The translations under genes were made by a program, and so were the position numbers. A DNA stretch of 8,933 nt from JBDHZK01 sp039811865 (GTDB taxonomy: Bacteria > Actinomycetota > Actinomycetes > Propionibacteriales > Propionibacteriaceae), in assembly GCA_039811865.1 (NCBI GenBank), contig JBDHZK010000112.1, positions 1 to 8,933 of the forward strand, in the 5' to 3' direction. Below the pieces are notes generated by a model, which was given only the letters and a program-made list of their open reading frames with translations, had not been told where the DNA came from and made no database searches. Positions 1 to 6,879 of this stretch are shown here, piece by piece (position 1 is the stretch's first letter; every line of letters starts with the position of its first letter).

Positions 1-90
1 TCAGCGTGGACCCGTACAGCTCGACACCACTCGCCGCGCAAAACCACCGGACCTGCGCAACTCTCGGCTCTCGGCGCGGCCTCGGGCGCG

Positions 91-2553
91 CTACACCGGC
101 AAGGTCGCCAAAGTGGCCCTGCGTGAACGCATCGTCGCTGCGGCGCTGGCGGCCAACGAGCACGCCAGCCAGCCCGCCAGGGTGATCAGCGAACCCCCAA
201 GGCCCGGACCGTCGGTGATCACCGCGCGCACCGCGTCCAGGGCTGGCGACAGCGGCGAGAACGGCCTGATCGCGTCCAGCCAACCCGGCGCCGCGTAGGT
301 CAGCGCGCTCGCAGCCGTGACTACGGCGAACACCACGGACGCCACCCGCCCGGCTCCCCGGAACCACGCCGTCAGTGCGTGGTTGACGGCCACGAAGACG
401 ACCCCGACGACCAGCAGCAGGGCCACCACCGCTGCCGCCTTGGCGAACGGCAGCCCGAGCACCAAAGCGCCGAATGCGCCCACGGAGACCACCTGCGCAG
501 CGGCGATCGCCAAGCCGGGCATGAGGGAAGCTAGGAGCAACCTGGTGGACGAAGCGCTGGAAAGGACCGAATCGGACCGGACCGCCTGGACGAGCGCGTA
601 GGTCGCGAGCGCCCCGAGCCACAAGGCGATGACGAGCAGCAGGCTGACCCAGGCCACCGCCGGGTCGACGATCCGGTCCAGGTTGTCGGTCTGAATCGGT
701 GATGAAACCGCGTCGGACAACGTCTTTCGATCGGATTCGGAGTAGTTGGGCACCTGCTTGGCTCCCTTGGCCAGCCCGTCGGCCAGCTTCCCGGCCCCCG
801 ACGCCAACTCCTTGCCACCCGATCCGAGCTGGTCCAGCCCAGACTTCAACTGGCTCGCGCCGGACGATGCCGCGGCGACCCCATTGACGTACGCGCCGAC
901 ACCGTTGGCATAGGTGTTCGCGCCGGTGGCGAGCTTGTCGGCCCCCGCCGCAGCCTGGCCGATGCCACTTACCAACGCCGGCATTCCGTCCGCGATCTTC
1001 TTGGCTCCGGAGGCGAGTCCGGCCGCACCGGCGATGATCTGCTTGGAGTTACCGTCCTTGCCGCCCTTGCCATCGGCTGGTCCAGACAGCTTGCGCAAGC
1101 CCGAGGCGAGCGCGGACGTTCCGGAACTGACCTGAGCACTCCCCGCCTTCAGCTTCGCGCCGGCGGTCTTCAACTGGCTGACGGCGCCGGGGAGCTTGTC
1201 GGCCCCACCTTGGGAGAGGGGGCCCAGTCCCGTCACGATTGTCTGCGCCCCGGACGCCACGCCGCGGGCACCGCCCGCAACCTGACTCGCCCCCGTGGCC
1301 AGCCCACTCGCCCCGGTTACCAGATCGGCGCTGCCCTGAACCGCCGCCCCACCCGCGTAGGCGAGCCCCGCGTAGAAGCCGTCGCACCCCCCGGCCGTCG
1401 CCTTCAGCTGGGCCGGACAGGGGATCGTCTGGCCGCCGGACTTGCCCTGGGCGATCTGGCCCATGGCGCCGCGATAGGCGCCCACGCCGTTGGAGAGTTG
1501 CGTCGCCCCAGCCGCGAGGCCGTCAGCTCCCCCGGCCACCTGGTTAGCCCCTGTGGCAAGGGACTTCAGTCCACTCACCAGGTCGGGCAGGGCCGCCACC
1601 AGGCCCCCGATCCCGCCCAGCAACTGGTTGGTGCCGTCGACGTACTGGTTGACCCCTGTCGCATATTGCTTGGTGCCGGCGGCCAGCTTCTCGGATCCGG
1701 CCGCGACCTGGATCACCCCGCCGGCGTACTGCCGCACACCGGCCGCGTACTTGGCCGCACCGTCCGAGAGCTGCCGGGTCCCGCCCGGCAGCCCCGCCGT
1801 CTTCGTCTTCATCGTGTTCAGGCCACCGGCCAACTGGTGTGCCCCAGAGGAGATCTGCCCGGCACCGTTCTTCAGCTCGGTCCCCTTGGTGGCCAAAGTA
1901 TTTAGACCGGCGGCCAGGTCGCCGGTTCCCTTCGCCGCGTCGCCAACCCCATTGCTCAGCTTGGTCGAGCCGTCCGCCAACTGGCGCGCGGCGTCGGACA
2001 CGGTGAGCAACTGCTTCCCCGTGTCGTTGAAGCCGATGTACACGTTCTCGAGGTAACTCGCCGTCAGCGTCCGGTTGAGCGTGTCGACCGCGGAGCGGGC
2101 GATCACCTGGGCCAAGACTGAGTCGGCGATTCCGGTGATCTGCGACGGGGCGATCGTGATCGTCGCTTGGCGGGTTTGATCGGCCTTGTTGGCCGAGAAG
2201 GACGTCGCTGCCGCCGAGAAGTCCTTCGGGATCGTGACGACCGCGGCGAAGCGCCCGGACGCGAGCCCGTCTTGCGCATGCTTCTCATCGGCGAGGACCC
2301 AGGTGAAGTTCTGCTCCTTCTGCCGATCGACCAGCGCGGCCGTCAACTGCCTTCCCAGCGGCACGATCTGGCCCTTGATCGTGACCGCCTCGTCGAGGTT
2401 CACCACCGCCGCCTCGACCTTGCGCAGCCGCGCGTCGGCGTTCCAGGTGGCGCCGAGGACGCCTGCGGCGATGAGGATCGGAACGAGGATGACGCCGAGC
2501 AGCGAGTACCAGCGCACCGGCAGCCGCCGGTTCGCGCGTTCGAGGTGCCACAT
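91..2553 (-). CDS. YhgE/Pip family membrane protein with X-heptad repeats
   Basis: An 820-aa membrane protein of the YhgE/Pip (phage infection protein) family, which includes Lactococcus Pip and Bacillus YueB, the SPP1 phage receptor, and is related to EsaA of type VII secretion. One N-terminal helix (about residues 15-36) is followed by a Pip-type extracytoplasmic domain (about 40-180, containing FAAVVTIPKDFS). A long stretch of LxxGxxx heptads runs from about 182 to 596, and five hydrophobic helices follow (about 632-652, 672-698, 702-726, 737-757, 786-805), as in ABC-2-type permeases. The frame stays open 193 codons upstream, but that stretch is Arg/Pro/Gly-rich antisense-like sequence over the MMPL gene. 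I chose ATG 2553 because it begins the family-like MWHLERANRR and has AAGGA 8 nt upstream. It is the second gene of the MMPL operon. The substrate is unknown; transport or envelope assembly is inferred. Confidence 0.88.
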   Translation of the reverse strand: MWHLERANRRLPVRWYSLLGVILVPILIAAGVLGATWNADARLRKVEAAVVNLDEAVTIKGQIVPLGRQLTAALVDRQKEQNFTWVLADEKHAQDGLASGRFAAVVTIPKDFSAAATSFSANKADQTRQATITIAPSQITGIADSVLAQVIARSAVDTLNRTLTASYLENVYIGFNDTGKQLLTVSDAARQLADGSTKLSNGVGDAAKGTGDLAAGLNTLATKGTELKNGAGQISSGAHQLAGGLNTMKTKTAGLPGGTRQLSDGAAKYAAGVRQYAGGVIQVAAGSEKLAAGTKQYATGVNQYVDGTNQLLGGIGGLVAALPDLVSGLKSLATGANQVAGGADGLAAGATQLSNGVGAYRGAMGQIAQGKSGGQTIPCPAQLKATAGGCDGFYAGLAYAGGAAVQGSADLVTGASGLATGASQVAGGARGVASGAQTIVTGLGPLSQGGADKLPGAVSQLKTAGAKLKAGSAQVSSGTSALASGLRKLSGPADGKGGKDGNSKQIIAGAAGLASGAKKIADGMPALVSGIGQAAAGADKLATGANTYANGVGAYVNGVAAASSGASQLKSGLDQLGSGGKELASGAGKLADGLAKGAKQVPNYSESDRKTLSDAVSSPIQTDNLDRIVDPAVAWVSLLLVIALWLGALATYALVQAVRSDSVLSSASSTRLLLASLMPGLAIAAAQVVSVGAFGALVLGLPFAKAAAVVALLLVVGVVFVAVNHALTAWFRGAGRVASVVFAVVTAASALTYAAPGWLDAIRPFSPLSPALDAVRAVITDGPGLGGSLITLAGWLACSLAASAAATMRSRRATLATLPV

Positions 2554-2561
2554 GCGGACCG

Positions 2562-2566
2562 TCCTT
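2562..2566 (-). promoter_or_regulatory. Ribosome binding site of the YhgE/Pip gene, overlapping the MMPL stop codon
   Basis: On the minus strand the sequence reads TAAGGACGGTCCGCATG: the TAA stop of the MMPL gene supplies the first bases of AAGGA, and the ATG follows after 8 nt. This fixes the start of the YhgE/Pip protein and implies translational coupling between the two genes. Confidence 0.75.
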
Positions 2567-5231
2567 AGATCGGCTGGCCGGCGGCGGCCGGCATCTGGTT
2601 GAGGTGAAGTTCTTGGGGCCCGGACGCCAGCGGCGAGGCCGCCTCGTCGGCGACACCCACCAGCAGGACGCCCCCGGTGGCGGCCAGCCGCGCGGCCGTC
2701 CGGTCGAGCGCGGCCCGCCCGGCGGCATCCAACCGGTCGGCGTTGATCACCGCGACCAGGGGTTCGTCGGCAGCCTCGAGGTGCGCCGCGACCTCCTGCG
2801 TGCCGCCCAGGAACACGGCGCTTAGGCGGCGCAACTGCCCGGCCTCTTCGGGGAGCGTGAGCCCGAGGAGGCGGGCGTCCCCGCTTTCGGCCAGCAGGCG
2901 TCCGGTAAGCGCGAAGGCGACGGCGGCCTGCGCCGAGGACGTCCCCCGCAGCAACACGGCCTGGCCAGGAGCCAGGGTGAGGGTTACCGGGACGACGAAC
3001 CCGCCGGTGACGAGGTCTTTGGCATAGACGGCGGTGCCCGCGGCGGCCGGCAGCGGGGCGAGTTGGTGGGCCAACGCCTCGCCCTCGATGTCCAACACGG
3101 GCAGGCGCTTGTCGAGCCAGCGCGGCAACCACCAGGCGCGCTCGCCCAGCAGCTTCATGACCGCCGGCCCGAGCGTCATCCGGACCACGTAGGCGTCGAT
3201 CGCGACCCCGATCGCCAGCCCGAAGGCGATCGGCTTGATGGGGCCGTCCCCTTGCGGCACGAAGAAGGCGAAGACCGCGAACATGATGGCCGCGGCCGCG
3301 GCCACGACCTTCGCGGAGTGGACGAAGCCGTCCGTCACGGCGGCCAGTGCCGAGTCGCCGTGGACGTGCTCCTCGCGCATCCGCGAGGTGAGGAAGACCT
3401 CGTAGTCCATGGCCAAGCCGAACAGGATGCCCATCAGCATGATGGGCAGAAAGCTGATCACCGGGCCCTCTTGGTGCAGGTTGATGACGTTGGCGAACCA
3501 GCCTTGGTTGAAGACGAGGGTCGTCGCCCCAAAAGCCGCCCCGACGCTGAGCAGGTAGCCCAGGGACGCCTTCACCGGCACCCAGATCGACCTGAACACG
3601 ACCGTCAACAACACCAGCGAAAGCCCGACCACGAGCAGCCCGAAGGGCAGGAGCGCGTCTCGTAGCCGGTTGGTGACGTCGATCTGGACGGCGGTGGCGC
3701 CAGTGACCGCGGTATCCACGCCGAGGCGGGCCTTCCAGTCCGATTGCTTGGCCCGCAGCGCCTCGACGAGCCGGCCGGTGGCCGGGTCGTCCGGGCCGGT
3801 GGTTGGGATGACCTGGACCAACCCGGTGTCGGCGTTGCGATTCGGCGTCGAGATGGGCACGAGCTTCACGCCGGGCGTCGCCTCGATCTCGGACTTGAGT
3901 TCGCGCATCACCCGCAGCGGATCGTCCGATTCGACCAGTTGTGCGGTGACGATCAGCGGGCCGTTGTAGCCGATGCCGAAGCGCTTGGCGATCTCGTCAT
4001 AGGTGATGCGGTCGGGGGCGGTGGCGGAGTGCTGTCCCGAGTTGGGCAGCGCCAACTGCAGGTCCTTGGCGGGCAGGGCGAGCAACCCGAGCGCCGCCAC
4101 CACGAACAAGATCGTGAGGATTGGCTTAGCTGTCACGAACGCGACCCACCGGGCCGCGAAGCTGGGCCCGCGCCTACGCGCGTCCACCTTGCGCGGGCGC
4201 GGCTTGCGCGGACGCGGCGTCAGCCGCGTGCCGGCGAACCCCAGGAAGGCGGGCAAGAGTGTCAGCGCGAGCAGCACCTCGATGACGACGGCGACCGCGG
4301 CGAAGACGCCCATCATGGTCAGGAATGGGATGTTGGCCACGCTCAATCCGACCAGGGCGATCACTACGGTAAGGCCGGCGAAGACGACCGCCGATCCGGC
4401 GGTTGCGACTGCCCGGGCGGCGGACTCCTCCGGTGGCAGGCCGCTGGCTAGCTGGTCGCGATGCCGAGAAACGATCAGCAAGGCGTAATCGATGCCGACC
4501 GCCAGCGAGAGCATCACCGCCAGCATCAGCGTGGTCGAGCCGATCTCGAGCGCGTGCGTCATGAGCATCGTCACCGTGGCCCCCAGAGCCGCCCCGATGA
4601 CCGCGGTCCCGAGCGGCATCGAGGCCCCCGCGAGCGACCCCAACGTGGCGAACAGGACGACGGCGGCGATCACCAGTCCGGCTGCCTCGGTCGCCGAGAG
4701 GTGCGGGATCTCGATCGAGAACACCTCGCCGCCCATGTGCACCTGCGACCCCGGCAGGCGCTGGGCAAGCCGATTGGCAGCGGCCACCAGCTCGGCGCGC
4801 TGGGCGTCGGTGAAGGTGGCGCTCGAGCCCGTTACGCGGATGGTGGCGATCCCGGCGGTCTCGTCGGTGGAGACCAGGCCCTTGACCAGGGAGCTGTATG
4901 GACCTTGCACCCCAGAAACGAAAGAGATCCGCCCGATGTCGGCCTCCTCATCTTCGACCGCCTCCCGGACCTCTGGGTCGGTGATCCGCTTCCCCGACGG
5001 GGCGACGATCAGCATTGTGGCGGTAGCGCCGGAGCCCTCGGGGAAGGTCATCCGGACCTGGTCCAGCGCGGCTTGGGAGCTCGTCCCAGGGATGCGGAAG
5101 CCGTCGTCGAACTTGGAACCAAGGGCGAACGCGAGCCCAGAGATCGCCACAAGGGCGATCAGCCAGGCAGCCAGCACTCGCCTTCGGGCACGGAAGCACG
5201 CGCGGCCTAGCCGATAGAGGAATGTCGACAC
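2565..5231 (-). CDS. MMPL family (RND superfamily) transporter with a C-terminal degenerate ABC-ATPase-like tail
   Basis: An 888-aa inner-membrane exporter of the MMPL family, driven by proton motive force and typically moving lipids or hydrophobic compounds. The RND layout is complete: TM1 at about 19-38, a periplasmic domain, a TM2-6 bundle at about 183-332, TM7 at about 369-387, a second periplasmic domain, and a TM8-12 bundle at about 528-695. The proton-relay Asp-Tyr pairs are present as GIDYALL (D248, Y249) and GLAMDYEVFL (D609, Y610), matching the pairs known from MmpL3. The GTG start at 5231 is chosen because GGAGG lies 8 nt upstream and the protein then opens with a normal MMPL N-terminus (STFLYRLGR). 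The frame stays open to 5585 but would run through the operator and into tetR. Residues about 737-888 are not part of the usual fold and resemble a catalytically dead ABC ATPase (see findings). It heads the operon and is probably repressed by the divergent TetR protein. Substrate unknown. Confidence 0.92.
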   Translation of the reverse strand: MSTFLYRLGRACFRARRRVLAAWLIALVAISGLAFALGSKFDDGFRIPGTSSQAALDQVRMTFPEGSGATATMLIVAPSGKRITDPEVREAVEDEEADIGRISFVSGVQGPYSSLVKGLVSTDETAGIATIRVTGSSATFTDAQRAELVAAANRLAQRLPGSQVHMGGEVFSIEIPHLSATEAAGLVIAAVVLFATLGSLAGASMPLGTAVIGAALGATVTMLMTHALEIGSTTLMLAVMLSLAVGIDYALLIVSRHRDQLASGLPPEESAARAVATAGSAVVFAGLTVVIALVGLSVANIPFLTMMGVFAAVAVVIEVLLALTLLPAFLGFAGTRLTPRPRKPRPRKVDARRRGPSFAARWVAFVTAKPILTILFVVAALGLLALPAKDLQLALPNSGQHSATAPDRITYDEIAKRFGIGYNGPLIVTAQLVESDDPLRVMRELKSEIEATPGVKLVPISTPNRNADTGLVQVIPTTGPDDPATGRLVEALRAKQSDWKARLGVDTAVTGATAVQIDVTNRLRDALLPFGLLVVGLSLVLLTVVFRSIWVPVKASLGYLLSVGAAFGATTLVFNQGWFANVINLHQEGPVISFLPIMLMGILFGLAMDYEVFLTSRMREEHVHGDSALAAVTDGFVHSAKVVAAAAAIMFAVFAFFVPQGDGPIKPIAFGLAIGVAIDAYVVRMTLGPAVMKLLGERAWWLPRWLDKRLPVLDIEGEALAHQLAPLPAAAGTAVYAKDLVTGGFVVPVTLTLAPGQAVLLRGTSSAQAAVAFALTGRLLAESGDARLLGLTLPEEAGQLRRLSAVFLGGTQEVAAHLEAADEPLVAVINADRLDAAGRAALDRTAARLAATGGVLLVGVADEAASPLASGPQELHLNQMPAAAGQPI
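2568..3023 (-). other. Degenerate ABC-ATPase-like domain within the MMPL protein (residues about 737-888)
   Basis: In order, the tail shows: PVTLTLAPGQAVLLRGTSSA followed by AVAFALTGRLLAESGDARLLG, laid out like the start of an ABC ATPase (beta strand, Walker A loop, 'LAG', 'sG.v...G'). Then comes RRLSAVFLGG where the Q-loop would be, LVAVINADRLD in the Walker B/D-loop position, and GGVLLVGVADEA in the H-loop position. The Walker A Lys, the Walker B Asp/Glu and the switch His are all absent, and the helical subdomain between Q-loop and signature appears deleted. The resemblance is by eye only. Confidence 0.55.
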
Positions 5232-5239
5232 GCTGGCGG

Positions 5240-5244
5240 CCTCC
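5240..5244 (-). promoter_or_regulatory. Ribosome binding site of the MMPL gene
   Basis: GGAGG on the minus strand, 8 nt before the GTG start at 5231. It decides the start among several in-frame candidates, because no comparable site precedes the upstream alternatives. Confidence 0.8.
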
Positions 5245-5250
5245 GAGAAT

Positions 5251-5285
5251 GGATACGGGTCTGTATTCAATACGGAAGTGTATTC
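5251..5285. promoter_or_regulatory. Operator I: tandem overlapping palindromes before the MMPL operon
   Basis: Two 18-bp imperfect palindromes share base 5268: GGATAC-N6-GTATTC (5251-5268) and CAATAC-N6-GTATTC (5268-5285). The centres are 17 bp apart, and the inner half-sites form GTATT-C-AATAC. The element starts 20 bp upstream of the MMPL GTG and has the same architecture as operator II, so it is very probably bound by the adjacent TetR protein. Position and symmetry are read directly; the binding protein is inferred. Confidence 0.75.
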
Positions 5286-5304
5286 ACCTCTCCATTGAGC
5301 GCAA
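5277..5304 (-). promoter_or_regulatory. Possible promoter of the MMPL-YhgE operon
   Basis: On the minus strand TTGCGC (5304-5299) and TACACT (5282-5277) are separated by 16 nt. The predicted start of transcription would fall inside operator I, which fits repression by occlusion. The hexamers are only moderately good and were chosen by eye. Confidence 0.3.
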
Positions 5305-5377
5305 GTCGCGCCTGACGCATGGACCGTCCGGTCCGAATTGGCGGCGCCCCACCGCCGCGCCGATCCGTGGCGTATGA

Positions 5378-5412
5378 GGATACGGCGGCGTATCCGATAC
5401 GATGCTGTATCG
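5378..5412. promoter_or_regulatory. Operator II: tandem overlapping palindromes before tetR
   Basis: Two perfect 18-bp palindromes share base 5395: GGATAC-N6-GTATCC (5378-5395) and CGATAC-N6-GTATCG (5395-5412). Each has exact 6-bp arms and a 6-bp spacer, and the centres are 17 bp apart. The site ends 39 bp before the tetR ATG. It matches operator I at 23 of 35 positions, nearly all of the matches falling in the half-sites. Autoregulation by the TetR protein is the natural reading. Confidence 0.8.
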
Positions 5413-5440
5413 ATGCGCGCGGGCGGCGTCGGCCGTCGCA

Positions 5441-5447
5441 GAAGGAG
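5441..5447 (+). promoter_or_regulatory. Ribosome binding site of tetR
   Basis: GAAGGAG lies 4 nt before ATG 5452. The spacing is short but the match is strong. The more upstream in-frame ATGs would place operator II inside the coding region. Confidence 0.65.
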
Positions 5448-5451
5448 CGAG

Positions 5452-6096
5452 ATGACCCAGGAGCCGTTGACCAGGAGAAGGGCGCAAACCCGTGAACGGC
5501 TCATGGACGCCGCCCTGGCTCTGTTCGCCGAGCGCGGAGTGCTCGCCGCCAGCGTCGAGGAGATCTGCGAACGGGCCGGCTTCACGCGTGGGGCCTTCTA
5601 CTCCAACTTCGAGTCCAAGGACGAGCTGTGCCTGGCCGTGATGCGCCGCGAAGCGGAGAACGATCTGGCCGCGGCAAGAACGGCCATCGCCACCGTGCCC
5701 GGCGGGTTGTCCATGGCCGAACTCGACGCCATGATTCCGCGGGCGGTCGAGATCTTCATCTTCGGCCAACGATCGGAGGAAGCCGCCCTGGCGTTGGCGG
5801 AATTGCGCCTCTACGGGGCGCGAACGCCAGCCGTCCGTGAGGCGATCGCGAGCCTCTCCGAGGAGTTCGGCAGGGTCTTCGTCGAGACTTTCGACGGGGC
5901 CCTCGTCCAGATCGGGCGACAGCTGTCGATCCCCACCGGTGAGGCGATCGAGCTCCTTAACGCGGTGTGCTCGCACGCGGTGATCAGCTCCCGGCTCCAT
6001 GGCCGTCCGCCTGGCTTCGCCGGGGCGAAGCAGCTCACTGCGCTCCTACGCTCGCTCATCGTGAGGAGCGACGACCAGGGGGCGACTGCCGGCTGA
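5452..6096 (+). CDS. TetR/AcrR family transcriptional regulator
   Basis: A 214-aa one-component repressor of the TetR/AcrR family, of typical length. The DNA-binding domain spans about residues 12-60: TRERLMDAALALFAERGV (helix 1), SVEEICERAGFTRGAFYSNF (helix-turn-helix with the family hallmark G-x-FYxxF), then ESKDELC. The all-helical remainder (about 65-205) is the dimerisation and ligand-binding part, and no ligand can be read from it. The start at ATG 5452 is preferred because it has GAAGGAG before it and leaves operator II outside the gene; the frame opens as far up as 5338. It is divergent from the MMPL-YhgE operon, and both sides carry the same double palindrome. It is therefore probably a local repressor of the transporter and of itself. 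It ends 14 bp from the convergent AlkD-like gene. Confidence 0.92.
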   Translation: MTQEPLTRRRAQTRERLMDAALALFAERGVLAASVEEICERAGFTRGAFYSNFESKDELCLAVMRREAENDLAAARTAIATVPGGLSMAELDAMIPRAVEIFIFGQRSEEAALALAELRLYGARTPAVREAIASLSEEFGRVFVETFDGALVQIGRQLSIPTGEAIELLNAVCSHAVISSRLHGRPPGFAGAKQLTALLRSLIVRSDDQGATAG

Positions 6097-6110
6097 GCCG
6101 CCCAGCACGT

Positions 6111-6803
6111 TCACGCAATCCGCTTCAGCGCCTCGCGGCGCGAGAGCGGCGAGAGCTGATCGCCGAGGCCGGCGACGGTTTCCACGACCCAGTTCGCCGC
6201 CGCATCGCCCGTCTTCGAGTACTCGCGCAGCGCCCACCCGATGGCCTTGCGGGCGAAGAAGTCCCGATCGTTGAGGCTCGGCTCGATGCAGGCCACGAGC
6301 AGGCCGCGATCGGTTTCGTCCCGATGCCGGATCTGGCTGAGGATGGCTGTGCGCCGGACCCATAGATCGGGATCTCGAGCCCAATCGAGCAGCACCGGGG
6401 TGATCGCCACTCGGTCGGCGGCCAGCACCCCACCGACCAGGTGCGCGGCGATCTCGTCGACCAGGTCCCACCAAGCTCCGGTCCGCACCAGGTGCAGGTA
6501 GAGCTCTAGGTAAGGGGCGGCGCCGGCCCAGTGCCGGTAGTGCCGGTGGCGCAGGAGCGCGATCGCGGCGTAACGCTCTTCGCGGTAGGCAGCCTCATCC
6601 CAAAGACATAGCGCGCTCGCCGCCCAGTCATCCTCGCTGTGGATGCGTGCGGCGAGCAGCGGACGGAGGATATTGCGCAGTTGGGGCAGAGTCAGTCCGC
6701 GGTAAGGCATCGCCGACTTCATGTACCGCTGCTGCCCGACCGCTCGCTCGGGATCGGCATTCGCCGCTAGCGCGGCGCGAATGGACTGGACGAAATCCTC
6801 CAT
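6111..6803 (-). CDS. DNA alkylation repair protein, AlkD-type DNA glycosylase
   Basis: A 230-aa all-helical HEAT-like repeat protein of the AlkD (DNA_alkylation) family. AlkD enzymes remove positively charged N3- and N7-alkylpurines without flipping the base. The active-site residues described for Bacillus cereus AlkD (Trp109, Asp113, Arg148, Trp187) have counterparts here at the same spacing, shifted by three: W112 and D116 in WWDLVDEIA, R151 in LWVRRTAI, and W190 in KAIGWALREY. Family features include QQRYMKSAMPYRG near the N-terminus and LWDEAAYREERYAAI. The length is normal for the family. The ATG at 6803 is preceded by GGGAAGG, with AAGG 7 nt from the start. No ada, alkA or SOS-type gene adjoins it, and it is unlikely to be linked to the transporter module. 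Enzymatic activity is inferred from the conserved residues. Confidence 0.9.
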   Translation of the reverse strand: MEDFVQSIRAALAANADPERAVGQQRYMKSAMPYRGLTLPQLRNILRPLLAARIHSEDDWAASALCLWDEAAYREERYAAIALLRHRHYRHWAGAAPYLELYLHLVRTGAWWDLVDEIAAHLVGGVLAADRVAITPVLLDWARDPDLWVRRTAILSQIRHRDETDRGLLVACIEPSLNDRDFFARKAIGWALREYSKTGDAAANWVVETVAGLGDQLSPLSRREALKRIA

Positions 6804-6856
6804 GCCCCTACCTTCCCGAGCACGCCGGCCTCACCTGCGCAAATCCGGCTCCTAGT

Positions 6857-6879
6857 CGAGCGCCTCACCGGGGCGCTCG
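6857..6879. repeat. Perfect 8-bp inverted repeat (hairpin) in the divergent gap
   Basis: CGAGCGCC and GGCGCTCG enclose a 7-base loop, giving a GC-rich hairpin about 54 bp upstream of the AlkD-like gene and 137 bp upstream of the AbiEi/DUF559 gene. Neither strand has a T-run after it, so it is not a standard intrinsic terminator. It may be an operator or an RNA structure in a 5' leader. The rest of the 213-bp gap (6804-7016) shows no promoter that I can call with confidence. Confidence 0.45.

Noticed and set aside
74..91. GCGCG/CGCGC hairpin at the end of the YhgE gene as a terminator
   Set aside because: Only a 5-bp stem with an 8-base loop overlapping the stop codon, and no T-run on the minus strand.
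1210..1905. Plus-strand open frames opposite the YhgE gene
   Set aside because: High-GC antisense shadows of the repeat-rich gene, with no ribosome site and no recognisable domain.
2554..3132. Upstream extension of the YhgE/Pip frame by 193 codons to an ATG at 3132
   Set aside because: The translated stretch is Arg/Pro/Gly-rich with no family resemblance and lies over the MMPL 3' end in another frame. ATG 2553 has a ribosome site and the normal family N-terminus.
3063..5217. Several long plus-strand frames opposite the MMPL gene, such as 4461-5210
   Set aside because: Compositions rich in Arg, Gly, Asp, His and Gln are typical of antisense frames of hydrophobic GC-rich genes. The minus-strand MMPL frame has clear motifs.
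5321..5329. GGACCGTCC also found at 2556-2564 and 8887-8895
   Set aside because: A GC-rich near-palindromic 9-mer occurring three times in unrelated contexts (control region, ribosome site, coding). This fits chance in DNA of this composition.
5340..5356. GGCGG/CCGCC hairpin with a 7-base loop between the two operators
   Set aside because: Short stem in a very GC-rich stretch, with no T-run and no repeat elsewhere.
5232..5585. Upstream extension of the MMPL frame by 118 codons
   Set aside because: It would cross both operator elements and run antisense into tetR. The GGAGG site supports GTG 5231.
5284..6000. Minus-strand 238-codon frame over tetR
   Set aside because: Shadow of tetR; it would also bury both operators, and no domain is seen.
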